Positions 1 to 6,591 of a stretch of 11,905 nt of DNA are shown piece by piece. A model generated the notes under the pieces. That model saw only the letters and a program-made list of their open reading frames with translations. It did no database searches and had not been told where the DNA came from. A program made the position numbers and the translations under genes. Every line of letters starts with the position of its first letter. The stretch's first letter is position 1. Origin of the DNA: Sediminispirochaeta sp964394395 (lineage in GTDB: Bacteria > Spirochaetota > Spirochaetia > DSM-16054 > Sediminispirochaetaceae); the NCBI GenBank assembly GCA_964394395.1, contig CAYMWV010000108.1, positions 1 through 11,905 of the forward strand. The letters are read 5' to 3'.

Positions 1-32
1 TCAGGCATCTTGTAAAACAAGGACGGCCTCCC

Positions 33-58
33 CCGGGGTTGGATCCGGCATCACTAAA
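33..58 (+). repeat. 26-bp direct repeat, copy 1
   Basis: This 26-bp stretch, beginning CCGGGGTTGGATCC, recurs in the same orientation at 10514-10539 with 23 of 26 positions identical by eye. The core of 20 bp differs at one position. It lies beside the truncated end of a glycosidase-type gene. It could be a dispersed genomic repeat or a footprint of recombination. No gene function is visible in it. Confidence 0.65.
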
Positions 59-222
59 CTGATTTTCACTTTCTCGCTTCCACGCTATCGTCAAACTACG
101 CTCTTTTTGCATCGTTTTGTGTATAATGCACCTCGTATCGCCCATGTTTTTCATGTAGTGCCATATAAATCACGCTGTCCCGATACGGAAGAGCAGTGTT
201 CATTCAGTGTTTTCCGATTTTG

Positions 223-251
223 AGCCGGAATTTTCCACTTTTTCCGGTTTT
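223..251 (+). terminator. Weak terminator-like hairpin
   Basis: CCGGAA at 225-230 and TTCCGG at 242-247 form a perfect 6-bp stem around an 11-nt loop. The stem can be extended by wobble and A-T pairs (223-224 with 248-249). TTTT follows at 248-251. The stem is short and the loop long, so it would be a poor intrinsic terminator. It could end transcripts entering from the left of the window. Confidence 0.25.
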
Positions 252-255
252 CGCC

Positions 256-284
256 TTGACGCCTCGGATTGTTTTTCCTATCAT
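256..284 (+). promoter_or_regulatory. Candidate sigma70 promoter before the plus-strand operon
   Basis: TTGACG at 256-261 and TATCAT at 279-284 are separated by exactly 17 bp, each matching the sigma70 consensus at five of six positions. Predicted transcription would begin near 291. It lies at or next to the breakpoint of the truncated gene that follows, so it may be fortuitous or a newly formed promoter after the rearrangement. It is the only good promoter I see ahead of the plus-strand operon. Confidence 0.4.
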
Positions 285-1129
285 TTGTTCAGCCCGCAGG
301 ACTGCTCTCTGATTCCCGGGTTCCGGATTTCAGTCTTGAGTTCCTGCCTCTTTTTCTTGAAGGATTTGCCAGGGCACTGCCCCTTCAGAAAGGTATAGAG
401 CACAAAAAGGAACTCCACGCCACAGTAATGAACAGTGAGCTGTATGACAGAAAGCTTGCAATGCTCCGGGTCAATGCTCCGCTGGATGCCCTTTCCCATG
501 AAATTGGACGCACCAGGGCATTTACTCCAGGCTGGCTGGAAAATGGCTCGGTCTGGCTGCATATGCAGTACAAATATCTTCTTGCACTTCTCTATGCCGG
601 CTTGTATGAAGAGTTTCTGGAACACTCACGGACCATGCTGGTACCCTTTATAGACCAGGAAGCATACGGCCGAAGCCCCTGTGAAAACTCAAGTTTTATC
701 GTCTCCAGTCTCCATCCTGACCCGTCCCTCCATGGAAGAGGCTTTGTAGCACGCCTGTCAGGTGCTACCGCGGAATTTATCAGTATGCTTATCTGCTGTC
801 TCTGGGGACCCCGCCCTTTCCGCTATGAGAATGATGAGCTTCAGCTCGTTTTTGATCCCTGCCTGCCGGATGATCTGTTTGACAATAAACGGGAGATTTC
901 CGCAATGTTTCTGGGCAGCACCATAATCACCTATATCCATCGAAGCAAAGGGGACGTTTTTCCCGGCAGCGGGATTGGAATAAAAAAGCTTACCCTTTAT
1001 CTGAAAGAGGGCGAGGATCCTCTACACTTCTCACAAGCTCTGATAAGCGCTCCCTACGCGGAGGCTTTCCGGGAAGGAAAAATAGAGAGGGCACTGATTG
1101 AGCTTGACCGAACAGGAGAAACCGAATGA
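269..1129 (+). pseudogene. 5'-truncated large GH36/GH94-type glycosyl hydrolase or phosphorylase (C-terminal remnant)
   Basis: From sequence: the frame is open from about 260 to the TGA at 1127-1129 and carries blocks such as FTPGWLENGSVWLHMQYKY, YGRSPCENSSF and HGRGFVARLSGATAEF. From family knowledge: these blocks typify the C-terminal (alpha/alpha)6-barrel and tail of large bacterial 'GH36-type glycosyl hydrolase' or cellobiose-phosphorylase-like proteins, usually around 1000 residues or more. Here at most 286 residues remain, so the N-terminal sandwich and most of the barrel are missing. Recognisable family-like sequence seems to begin near 330-350, upstream of the first ATG (428). That ATG has a purine run about 16 nt away, too far for a good ribosome site, and the nominal 269 start is a TTG. 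The stop overlaps the next ATG as ATGA, showing that both genes once formed a coupled operon. The remnant is almost certainly inactive as an enzyme. A short expressed fragment cannot be excluded. Confidence 0.75.
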
Positions 1130-3837
1130 AAGGCTGGGAATTTACTGACAATGACGGCACCTTCCGCCTGGAGGAGGCGGATAAAATCCGGGGACTTTAT
1201 TTCCCCATTGCCAATGAGGCAGGGTACATGGCCTCTCTGGCCCCCGATGGCGGAGGAGATGCCAAAACCGACCAGCACCACTTCCTGATGCCTCCTGTCT
1301 CGGCTATCGATCTGCACAACAGCCGTTTAAAGCGGACAGCCTGGGTTTGTGCAGAGGGTTTTGAACCATGGTCGGTCACCGGAACTTCTCACCGGCAGAA
1401 GAGCCTGGCCCATGAGAGCCAGACCATTGAAGCAGGCCTGCTCCAGCACAAAAGCACCCGAAAATCGGCAGATGGAAACTGGGAAGCAGAAATGCTGACC
1501 TTCAGCCCGGTGGATAATGAAAAACTTGAGATAAGCCGAATCTGCATAAAAAACAGCGGAGAAGAGGATCTAACGCTTTCTCTTGTTTCTGTCTATCCTC
1601 TGTTCGGCCGGTCGGCCGATTCACTTCGTGATCACCGACATGTAACCTCTCTTCTGAACCGCATAGATGTAGCAGAGCCCGGCGTGCATCTGAAACCGGC
1701 TATGAGCTTTGACGAACGCGGCCACAGGAAAAACAGCACCCTTTACTCTGTTCTGGGGCGGGACAGCGGCGGAAATAATCCCATCGGCTCCTATCCGGAC
1801 CTGGACCGCTTTATTGGCGAACAAGGCGATGCTGAACGGCCCGAGGCCCTCTATAACCGGGAGTACGGGTCCAGAGTCCTTCAGACGGCAGGCAGCACCG
1901 CAGAGGGATGCGAAGCTGTCGGTGCTCTCCATTTTCCGACCGTAAAGCTATCCAGGGGAGAAATGTACTCCCTCTTTCTTGTCAGCGGCGTTTTTAAACA
2001 CCCCACAGAAGCGGAAAAAGCGGCAGAGCGGTACTGTTCGGAAGAGGGCTTTTCTGCAGCCCTTGAAGAAAACCGGGCCTTCTGGAAAGAAAAAACATCC
2101 CCCGTCCTGTGTCGCCTGGCGGACAGCCGCTTCAACAGATGGATGCGCTGGGTGTCGGTGCAGCCGATCTTGAGGAGAATCTACGGCTGTTCCTTCCTTC
2201 CCCACCATGATTATGGAAGAGGAGGCCGCGGGTGGCGTGATCTCTGGCAGGACTGCCTGGCCCTGATCCTGATGGAACCCCACAACGTCGCCGGGCTGCT
2301 GCATTCAAATTTTGCCGGGGTCAGATTTGATGGAACAAACGCAACTATAATCGGCAGCGAACCCGGCAGCTTTCTTGCAGACCGTAACAGTATCCCCCGT
2401 GTCTGGATGGATCATGGCGCATGGCCGGTACTGACCGTCGGCCTCTATGTCGATCAGACCGGCGATCTTGATTTCCTCGTAAAGAATCAGGTCTACTTCT
2501 CCGACAAGCTGTGGGCACGTGCAGCCCAGAGAATCCCGACCGGTGCCGATAGCCGCTTACAGACACTCAGTGGCGAAATCTATTTCGGAAGTGTATTCGA
2601 ACACATAGTGCTGCAGCAGCTTTCATCCTTCTATCACGTGGGAGAACACAACTGCCTCCTTCTTGAAGGGGCCGACTGGAACGACGGACTGGATATGGCA
2701 GCAGAAAAGGGGGAAAGTGTCGCCTTCTCAAGTCTTTATGCAGCAAATCTTCTCTGGCTTGCGGAAGCGGCACAGCGTCTCCATGACGCGGGCAAAGAAA
2801 TAGTACTTGCAGAAGAAATCCTTTTGCTTCTTGATCGTTACAGCGGAAAAAACATAAATTACCAGAATCCCCGGGCAAAAAAAGCGTTGTTGCAGAATTA
2901 CTTCGATACGGCGGCAAAGGGGCCTTCGGGCAGACAGATCCGGATAGATGCTGCGGCACTCTCAGCAGATCTGCGGGAAAAAGCGGAACATCTTCTCCTG
3001 CACATCAGGGAACATGAATGGATAAATGGTACTGAAGGGTAGTATGGCTGGTTTAATGGATATTACGACAACCAGGCCGACCGCGTTGAGGGCGAATTCC
3101 CCGGTGGTGTGCGTATGACCCTGACCGGCCAGGTATTCTCTCTGCTGGCGGGAGCAGCAACAGATCAACAGGTAAAAAAAGTGATTGCTGCTGTTGACCA
3201 TTATCTCTTTGATCCTGTCACAGGAGGCTGCCGGCTGAATACCGATTTCAAAGAGGTTAAACTGGATCTGGGGCGCTGTTTCGGATTTGCTTACGGCCAT
3301 AAAGAAAACGGGGCTGTATTCAGTCATATGGCGCTTATGTATGCCTGTGCTCTCTATGACCGCCGGGAGCCGGCGGCAGCATGGAAGGTTATGGAAGGGC
3401 TCTATAAAGCTTCAACCAATTTTAAACGTTCCAGGATATACCCGGGCCTTCCGGAATACTTTGATCCTGAGGGCCGGGGGCTCTACAGCTATCTGACCGG
3501 CTCTGCCAGCTGGTATCTTCTTACCCTTATTACCCGCATGTTTGGTGTTCGGGGTTTCTGGGGAGATCTTGTCCTGGCACCTCAGCTCAGTGCCGGGCAG
3601 TGGGGCAAAGAAGAATCTGTTTCCATTTCTACCTTCTTCAGGGGAAAAGGGCTGACAGTAGAATATGCAAAACCCAACCAGAATGATGCCGCAGAATACA
3701 GGATAACAGAGGTAATGGTAAACGGTTCTCCTGCAGACTTTGTCACAGAGACGCATGGAGTCAGGATATCTGCTTCCTCTCTTCCAGAGGGAGATCTATC
3801 AATCAGGGTAAAAACAGGAGAACAGTATGGGACTTGA
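1126..3837 (+). pseudogene. GH94/GH36-type phosphorylase-like protein interrupted by in-frame TAG
   Basis: This would be a 903-residue protein of the cellobiose-phosphorylase-like (GH94/GH36 clan) group, which splits oligosaccharides in the cytoplasm, often by phosphorolysis. The N-terminal sandwich has the family blocks YFPIANEAGYMASL, VSAIDLHNSRLKRTAWV and RSADSLRDHRHVTSLL (near residue 170). The helical barrel carries GADWNDGLD, where D517 and D520 sit at the family's general-acid motif. The C-terminal part has GFAYGHKENGAVFSHM and YLTGSASWYLLT. Codon 639 (3040-3042) is TAG, and the same frame continues at once with YGWFNGYYDN and family-typical sequence to TGA at 3835-3837. There is no frameshift. 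The start is ATG 1126 with AGGAG at 1114-1118 and a 7-nt spacer. Likely readings are a nonsense mutation or a base-call error; amber suppression is less likely. No ribosome site supports reinitiation near 3109. The natural substrate cannot be told from sequence. Confidence 0.85.
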
Positions 3838-4291
3838 ACATCTGCTTCAGCAAAAAGAATACAGCGGCGAAGGATATTCCCCTGTCATTGACTATGGTGG
3901 ATGGAGAGTTGCCCTTCTTAACTTTCATCCTGAACTGCTGCCGGAAAATATCACCAGCTTTCATTGCCACGACGAAACCGATGAGGTATTTGTCCTGCTC
4001 CAGGGAGAGTGCAAGTTGTATATCGGAGAAGCCGGTCCGGAGCAACAGGAACAACAGGAACAACAGGAGCACCTGGTGGCCATCCATTGCATCGAAATGC
4101 AGGAGGGAAGAGTTTACAATGTACGCTGTGGTGTCTGGCATTCCCACACGCCAGGTAATAATGCAAAGGTGCTTATTGTTGAGAACAGCAATACAGGCAG
4201 CAGTAACTCCCGCGAACTGGTGCTGACACAGGAACAGAGAGCAGATCTGGTTGATTTCTCGGGAGCAGGGCGTAATCATCATCAGGCTTAG
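3827..4291 (+). CDS. Small cupin-domain protein
   Basis: This 154-residue soluble protein has a single-domain cupin fold. Motif 1 is HCHDETDEVFVLLQGE, with H46 and H48 as likely metal ligands; motif 2 is GVWHSH near residues 102-107. Such small cupins bind a metal and often a sugar or small acid, acting as isomerases, sensors or binding proteins; the exact role is unknown. The ATG at 3827 is preceded by AGGAG (3816-3820, 6-nt spacer) and overlaps the phosphorylase-like frame by 11 nt, so translation is probably coupled. Between the two motifs lies EQQEQQEQQE (residues 72-81), encoded by a 9-bp tandem repeat, which replaces the usual short loop. The TAG stop overlaps the stop of the opposing regulator. 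The frame is intact, unlike its two operon partners, but the nonsense codon upstream could reduce its expression by polarity. Confidence 0.8.
   Translation: MGLEHLLQQKEYSGEGYSPVIDYGGWRVALLNFHPELLPENITSFHCHDETDEVFVLLQGECKLYIGEAGPEQQEQQEQQEHLVAIHCIEMQEGRVYNVRCGVWHSHTPGNNAKVLIVENSNTGSSNSRELVLTQEQRADLVDFSGAGRNHHQA
4040..4066 (+). repeat. Three tandem 9-bp units inside the cupin gene
   Basis: The 9-bp unit GARCAACAG occurs three times in phase with the codons and encodes (Glu-Gln-Gln)3. It lies between the two cupin motifs, in a surface-loop position. Changes in copy number would add or remove three residues without a frameshift, so it can vary in length but not switch the gene off. Confidence 0.8.
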
Positions 4292-5481
4292 AGAACTTCT
4301 ATCTTCAAACCGATTGCCCGGGCTGCACGTTCCCGGAGCAGATGCCCTCCCTCCTGTATCTTTGAGGCAGAGACATCGGGCAGAGAAAAGAGCTGCTCAA
4401 AAAACATGCCCGCCGCTCCGTAGGCGACGGTCTGCTCCTTTAGATTACTGAAACGGACATTAACCTGCAGGGGGCTGTCATAGGACCAGTTTCTAAGAAT
4501 CTCTTCCTGCATTACATCCATTATTTCCGGATGGTATTTTATCCTTCCACCAAGAACGACCTCTTTCAGGTTGAGCATATTTACCAGAAAAGAAATATTC
4601 CTGGAAAGCTCATGGGCAACCTTCAGGAACAGCTCTTCATCATCCTCATAGATACCGGCCTCTTCATCACTTATATCGAACTGGTTCAGATGATCTCCAC
4701 TCCGAAATACACTCTGGAATTCACCAGAGGAAAAATCCTGACCATAGTGGACTTTATGATCAAACACAATGCTGGTTCCGATAGCTATTCCCTTGTATTC
4801 CGCATTAATAGCCTTATTGTTTCTGGTCTCTCCGAGAATGTAGATAAAATCGGGAGAGCTTTCCTGGAGTCTGGAAAAAGCAATCTCTCCCCATGCTCCG
4901 CAATTCGCATCATTCTCTACAAGGACCGGAATATCGAGACATGTATTAAGAGACTCGTAGATATTCTCCGGTTTATGCAGATTCAGGGGATTTGACTGGT
5001 AAATAATGCCCTTATACGGGTTGATAATGCCCCCCGCACCTATTACTGCCCCTATTACCCGCAGGCCCATCTCGTTAAAGCCGGGAATAAGACTCTCATA
5101 AATTGAGCAGAATGCTTCGGAGATACTTCTTTTGCCAAGGGAAAACTCTTTCTTTACCGTATCGAGTATCTTGCCGTAAAAATTTACCAGCACAGCCACA
5201 TAAAAATCGGTCTGAATTTCAAGCCCCAGAACAGCTCCATAGTCCGGGTTCAGGGAGAGGAAAAGCGGTCTTCTCCCCCCCGTTGGACCTGCATCTCCCT
5301 CTGAAACATTCGAAATAAGACCTGTTTCATTCAAATCATTAATAAGTTTGGAGACCGTAGATTTATCTATTCCCAGCTGCCTTGAAAGATCAATCCGGCT
5401 CATGGTCTTGAAAGTCCATAAACTTCGGAGAATACGGGCTGTATTTATACCAACTGAAATTTCCCTGGCCACCTGTCTCAT
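4288..5481 (-). CDS. ROK-family transcriptional repressor (XylR/NagC type)
   Basis: This protein of 394-397 residues is a sugar-responsive DNA-binding regulator. Residues about 14-65 form a winged helix-turn-helix (SRIDLSRQLGIDKSTVSKLI), followed by the GGRRP linker typical of ROK repressors and a sugar-kinase-like domain with ENDANCGAWGE. The zinc-binding CxCGxxGCxE signature of many ROK proteins is absent: the corresponding region reads GQDFSSGEFQSVF and also lacks the usual histidine of the GExGH motif. Two starts fit. ATG 5481 abuts AAGAGG with no spacer, while GTG 5472 has that site 9 nt upstream, so GTG is more likely. The gene follows the transporter-GH2 operon in the same orientation after an 87-nt gap, so it is the best candidate regulator of that operon (inference). 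Its TAA overlaps the cupin TAG on the other strand. Confidence 0.88.
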   Translation of the reverse strand: MRQVAREISVGINTARILRSLWTFKTMSRIDLSRQLGIDKSTVSKLINDLNETGLISNVSEGDAGPTGGRRPLFLSLNPDYGAVLGLEIQTDFYVAVLVNFYGKILDTVKKEFSLGKRSISEAFCSIYESLIPGFNEMGLRVIGAVIGAGGIINPYKGIIYQSNPLNLHKPENIYESLNTCLDIPVLVENDANCGAWGEIAFSRLQESSPDFIYILGETRNNKAINAEYKGIAIGTSIVFDHKVHYGQDFSSGEFQSVFRSGDHLNQFDISDEEAGIYEDDEELFLKVAHELSRNISFLVNMLNLKEVVLGGRIKYHPEIMDVMQEEILRNWSYDSPLQVNVRFSNLKEQTVAYGAAGMFFEQLFSLPDVSASKIQEGGHLLRERAARAIGLKIEVL

Positions 5482-5494
5482 CCTCTTAGGTTAT

Positions 5495-5513
5495 GTTGGT
5501 TTATACTATCAAC
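5495..5513. promoter_or_regulatory. Possible promoter and operator of the ROK gene
   Basis: The AT-rich 19 bp between GTTG (5495-5498) and CAAC (5510-5513) form an imperfect inverted repeat, with about five of nine arm positions matching. On the minus strand the stretch includes TAGTAT with TGGACG 17 bp upstream, a weak sigma70-like pair. ROK regulators often bind AT-rich inverted repeats with GTT/AAC ends near their own gene. Both calls are weak, and the gene may simply be read from the upstream operon. Confidence 0.3.
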
Positions 5514-5551
5514 TAAACAATCCTTCGTCCATACTGAAGGCTGGGGCGAGA

Positions 5552-5559
5552 GGGGGGGG
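5552..5559. repeat. Run of eight G between the operon end and the ROK gene
   Basis: Eight consecutive G on the plus strand sit in the 87-bp gap between the 340-aa gene and the ROK gene, about 70-80 bp upstream of the regulator start. Homopolymers of this length are prone to slippage. I see no frame that it would switch, and the distance from the possible -35 is large. A regulatory effect is only a possibility. Confidence 0.6.
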
Positions 5560-5568
5560 TGAAAGACC

Positions 5569-6591
5569 CTAAATAAAACAGGCCTCATCCAGCGTCTGAA
5601 CCCAGGGTCGGCCGGTTTTTACCAGTTCCGGAAAGTGGAGGGCACACTCGGCAATGGCCGAAAGGGCGCCTGGAAGACGGTGAGAGTTGGTATAGTGGTG
5701 GAACAGCTGCTCCCGGTGGTTTAGCAGGAGTGCGGCCGAGGCCAGGTAGCGGAGGCAGGCATTATAGACATCATCTTTCCGGTAGCCTCCGGCATGGGCG
5801 CTGGAACGGAGGATAGAGTAGACTCCGTCAAGGTCGATGCAGTAGGTGTAATCTCCGTCCCAGAAACCGTTTGCCTTCTGCAGGGAAAGGGTAGCATCGA
5901 CAATCTGCCGGCAGAAGGGCCAGGTGCGTCCCCGGGCCTGATAGATAAAATACATGTGAAAAGCTCCGCCCATTGCCTCCATGGAACTTTTCTTGAGCAT
6001 GCCGAGACGGTGGGCAACTCCCCGGGTCCAGAAGCCTGTTGAGGGCTCCGCCGTGTCATCGAGCCACCGGAAGTATGCTTCAAAAAATGAGTCGGCCTGA
6101 TCGCCCCCATGCTCCCGGGGAAACATGTGGATTATGGCAGGAAGCCCTGTAACAATGTGGCTTGAAGGCCAGATGATAGACCAGGGAATCTTTTTAAGCC
6201 ACTTCTCCATCGCTTCTTGTGACCGGACCACATCAAGACATTTTTCGACCGGCCGGGCGGGAGAGGCGCCGAGGAGTTTCAGGGCAGCTGCTGCGTAGGC
6301 GGTGCCGTGCTCTTTAAAATGAAGGGTATACTTTTTCCTGTACCAACCCGTCCGGAGATCCTGAAAGCTGTTGATGCATCGGGCCCACTGCTGCCTCTGG
6401 TCGGAAGAGAGATCGAGAGCTCCCATAATGGCCCGGTTAAAGACCATATCGGTAGAGCCGTAGAGGCTGGTTGGCCCCCCGGCTTTGAAGGAGAAGTCAC
6501 CGGGTCCCTCCCCGGATCTGAACTGCGCTTCCCACCGGTTGTAGTGTTCCTCAAAGGGGCGGAAATCGAATGGTTTTATCCCCTCATTCAT
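5569..6591 (-). CDS. Uncharacterised 340-aa protein, possibly an alpha/alpha-toroid fold
   Basis: I do not recognise a named family. No signal peptide or membrane segment is visible, so it should be cytoplasmic. The composition is rich in aromatic residues and Trp (for example WSIIWPSSHIVTG, GFWTRGVAHRLG, NGFWDGDYTYCIDLDG). Repeated helical stretches ending in G-F/Y-W or D-x-D suggest an alpha/alpha barrel or toroid of the kind seen in terpene-cyclase-like and many glycan-active proteins. Acidic clusters DGDY and DLDG near residues 250-260 could be catalytic. It is the last gene of the symporter-GH2 operon: its ATG overlaps the GH2 stop by 8 nt and has AAGGAGAAGGG just upstream, so it is translationally coupled and probably acts on the same substrate. 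The stop is TAG. An accessory hydrolase, lyase or epimerase is plausible, but I can assign none. Confidence 0.7.
   Translation of the reverse strand: MNEGIKPFDFRPFEEHYNRWEAQFRSGEGPGDFSFKAGGPTSLYGSTDMVFNRAIMGALDLSSDQRQQWARCINSFQDLRTGWYRKKYTLHFKEHGTAYAAAALKLLGASPARPVEKCLDVVRSQEAMEKWLKKIPWSIIWPSSHIVTGLPAIIHMFPREHGGDQADSFFEAYFRWLDDTAEPSTGFWTRGVAHRLGMLKKSSMEAMGGAFHMYFIYQARGRTWPFCRQIVDATLSLQKANGFWDGDYTYCIDLDGVYSILRSSAHAGGYRKDDVYNACLRYLASAALLLNHREQLFHHYTNSHRLPGALSAIAECALHFPELVKTGRPWVQTLDEACFI

Larger units (their letters stand above)
1..256. other. Left intergenic region without a convincing gene
   Basis: I see no protein-coding gene here. The reading frame of the downstream remnant gene is closed by TGA at 221-223 and 257-259, and no other frame shows a recognisable protein. 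The stretch holds one copy of a 26-bp repeat (33-58), a TATAAT hexamer at 122-127 without a good -35 partner, and a weak hairpin at 223-251. On the minus strand a short frame (ATG at 51, stop at 1-3) would encode 16 residues beginning MPDPTPGEAV. It shares its first residues with a similar short frame at the second repeat copy, so I read it as part of the repeat rather than a gene. This is probably the scar region where the upstream part of the next gene was lost. Confidence 0.5.

Noticed and set aside
207..398. A 63-codon frame overlapping the start of the truncated gene, possibly a frameshifted N-terminal part
   Set aside because: Its translation shows no resemblance to the glycosidase family and is rich in Phe and Ser from pyrimidine-rich DNA.
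3040..3042. General reassignment of TAG to a sense codon
   Set aside because: TAG also closes the cupin gene and the 340-aa gene at positions consistent with natural protein ends, so at most a local or partial read-through is possible.
3109..3837. An independent 242-residue gene starting at GTG 3109
   Set aside because: It is the same frame as the upstream gene, family sequence continues between the TAG and 3109, and no Shine-Dalgarno site precedes it. It is the tail of the interrupted gene.
4531..4995. A 154-codon plus-strand frame
   Set aside because: It lies inside the ROK gene on the opposite strand and shows no motif.
5522..5540. CCTTC/GAAGG hairpin as a terminator between the 340-aa gene and the ROK gene
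   Set aside because: The stem is only 5 bp and no proper T-run follows on the minus strand. I cannot support a terminator there.
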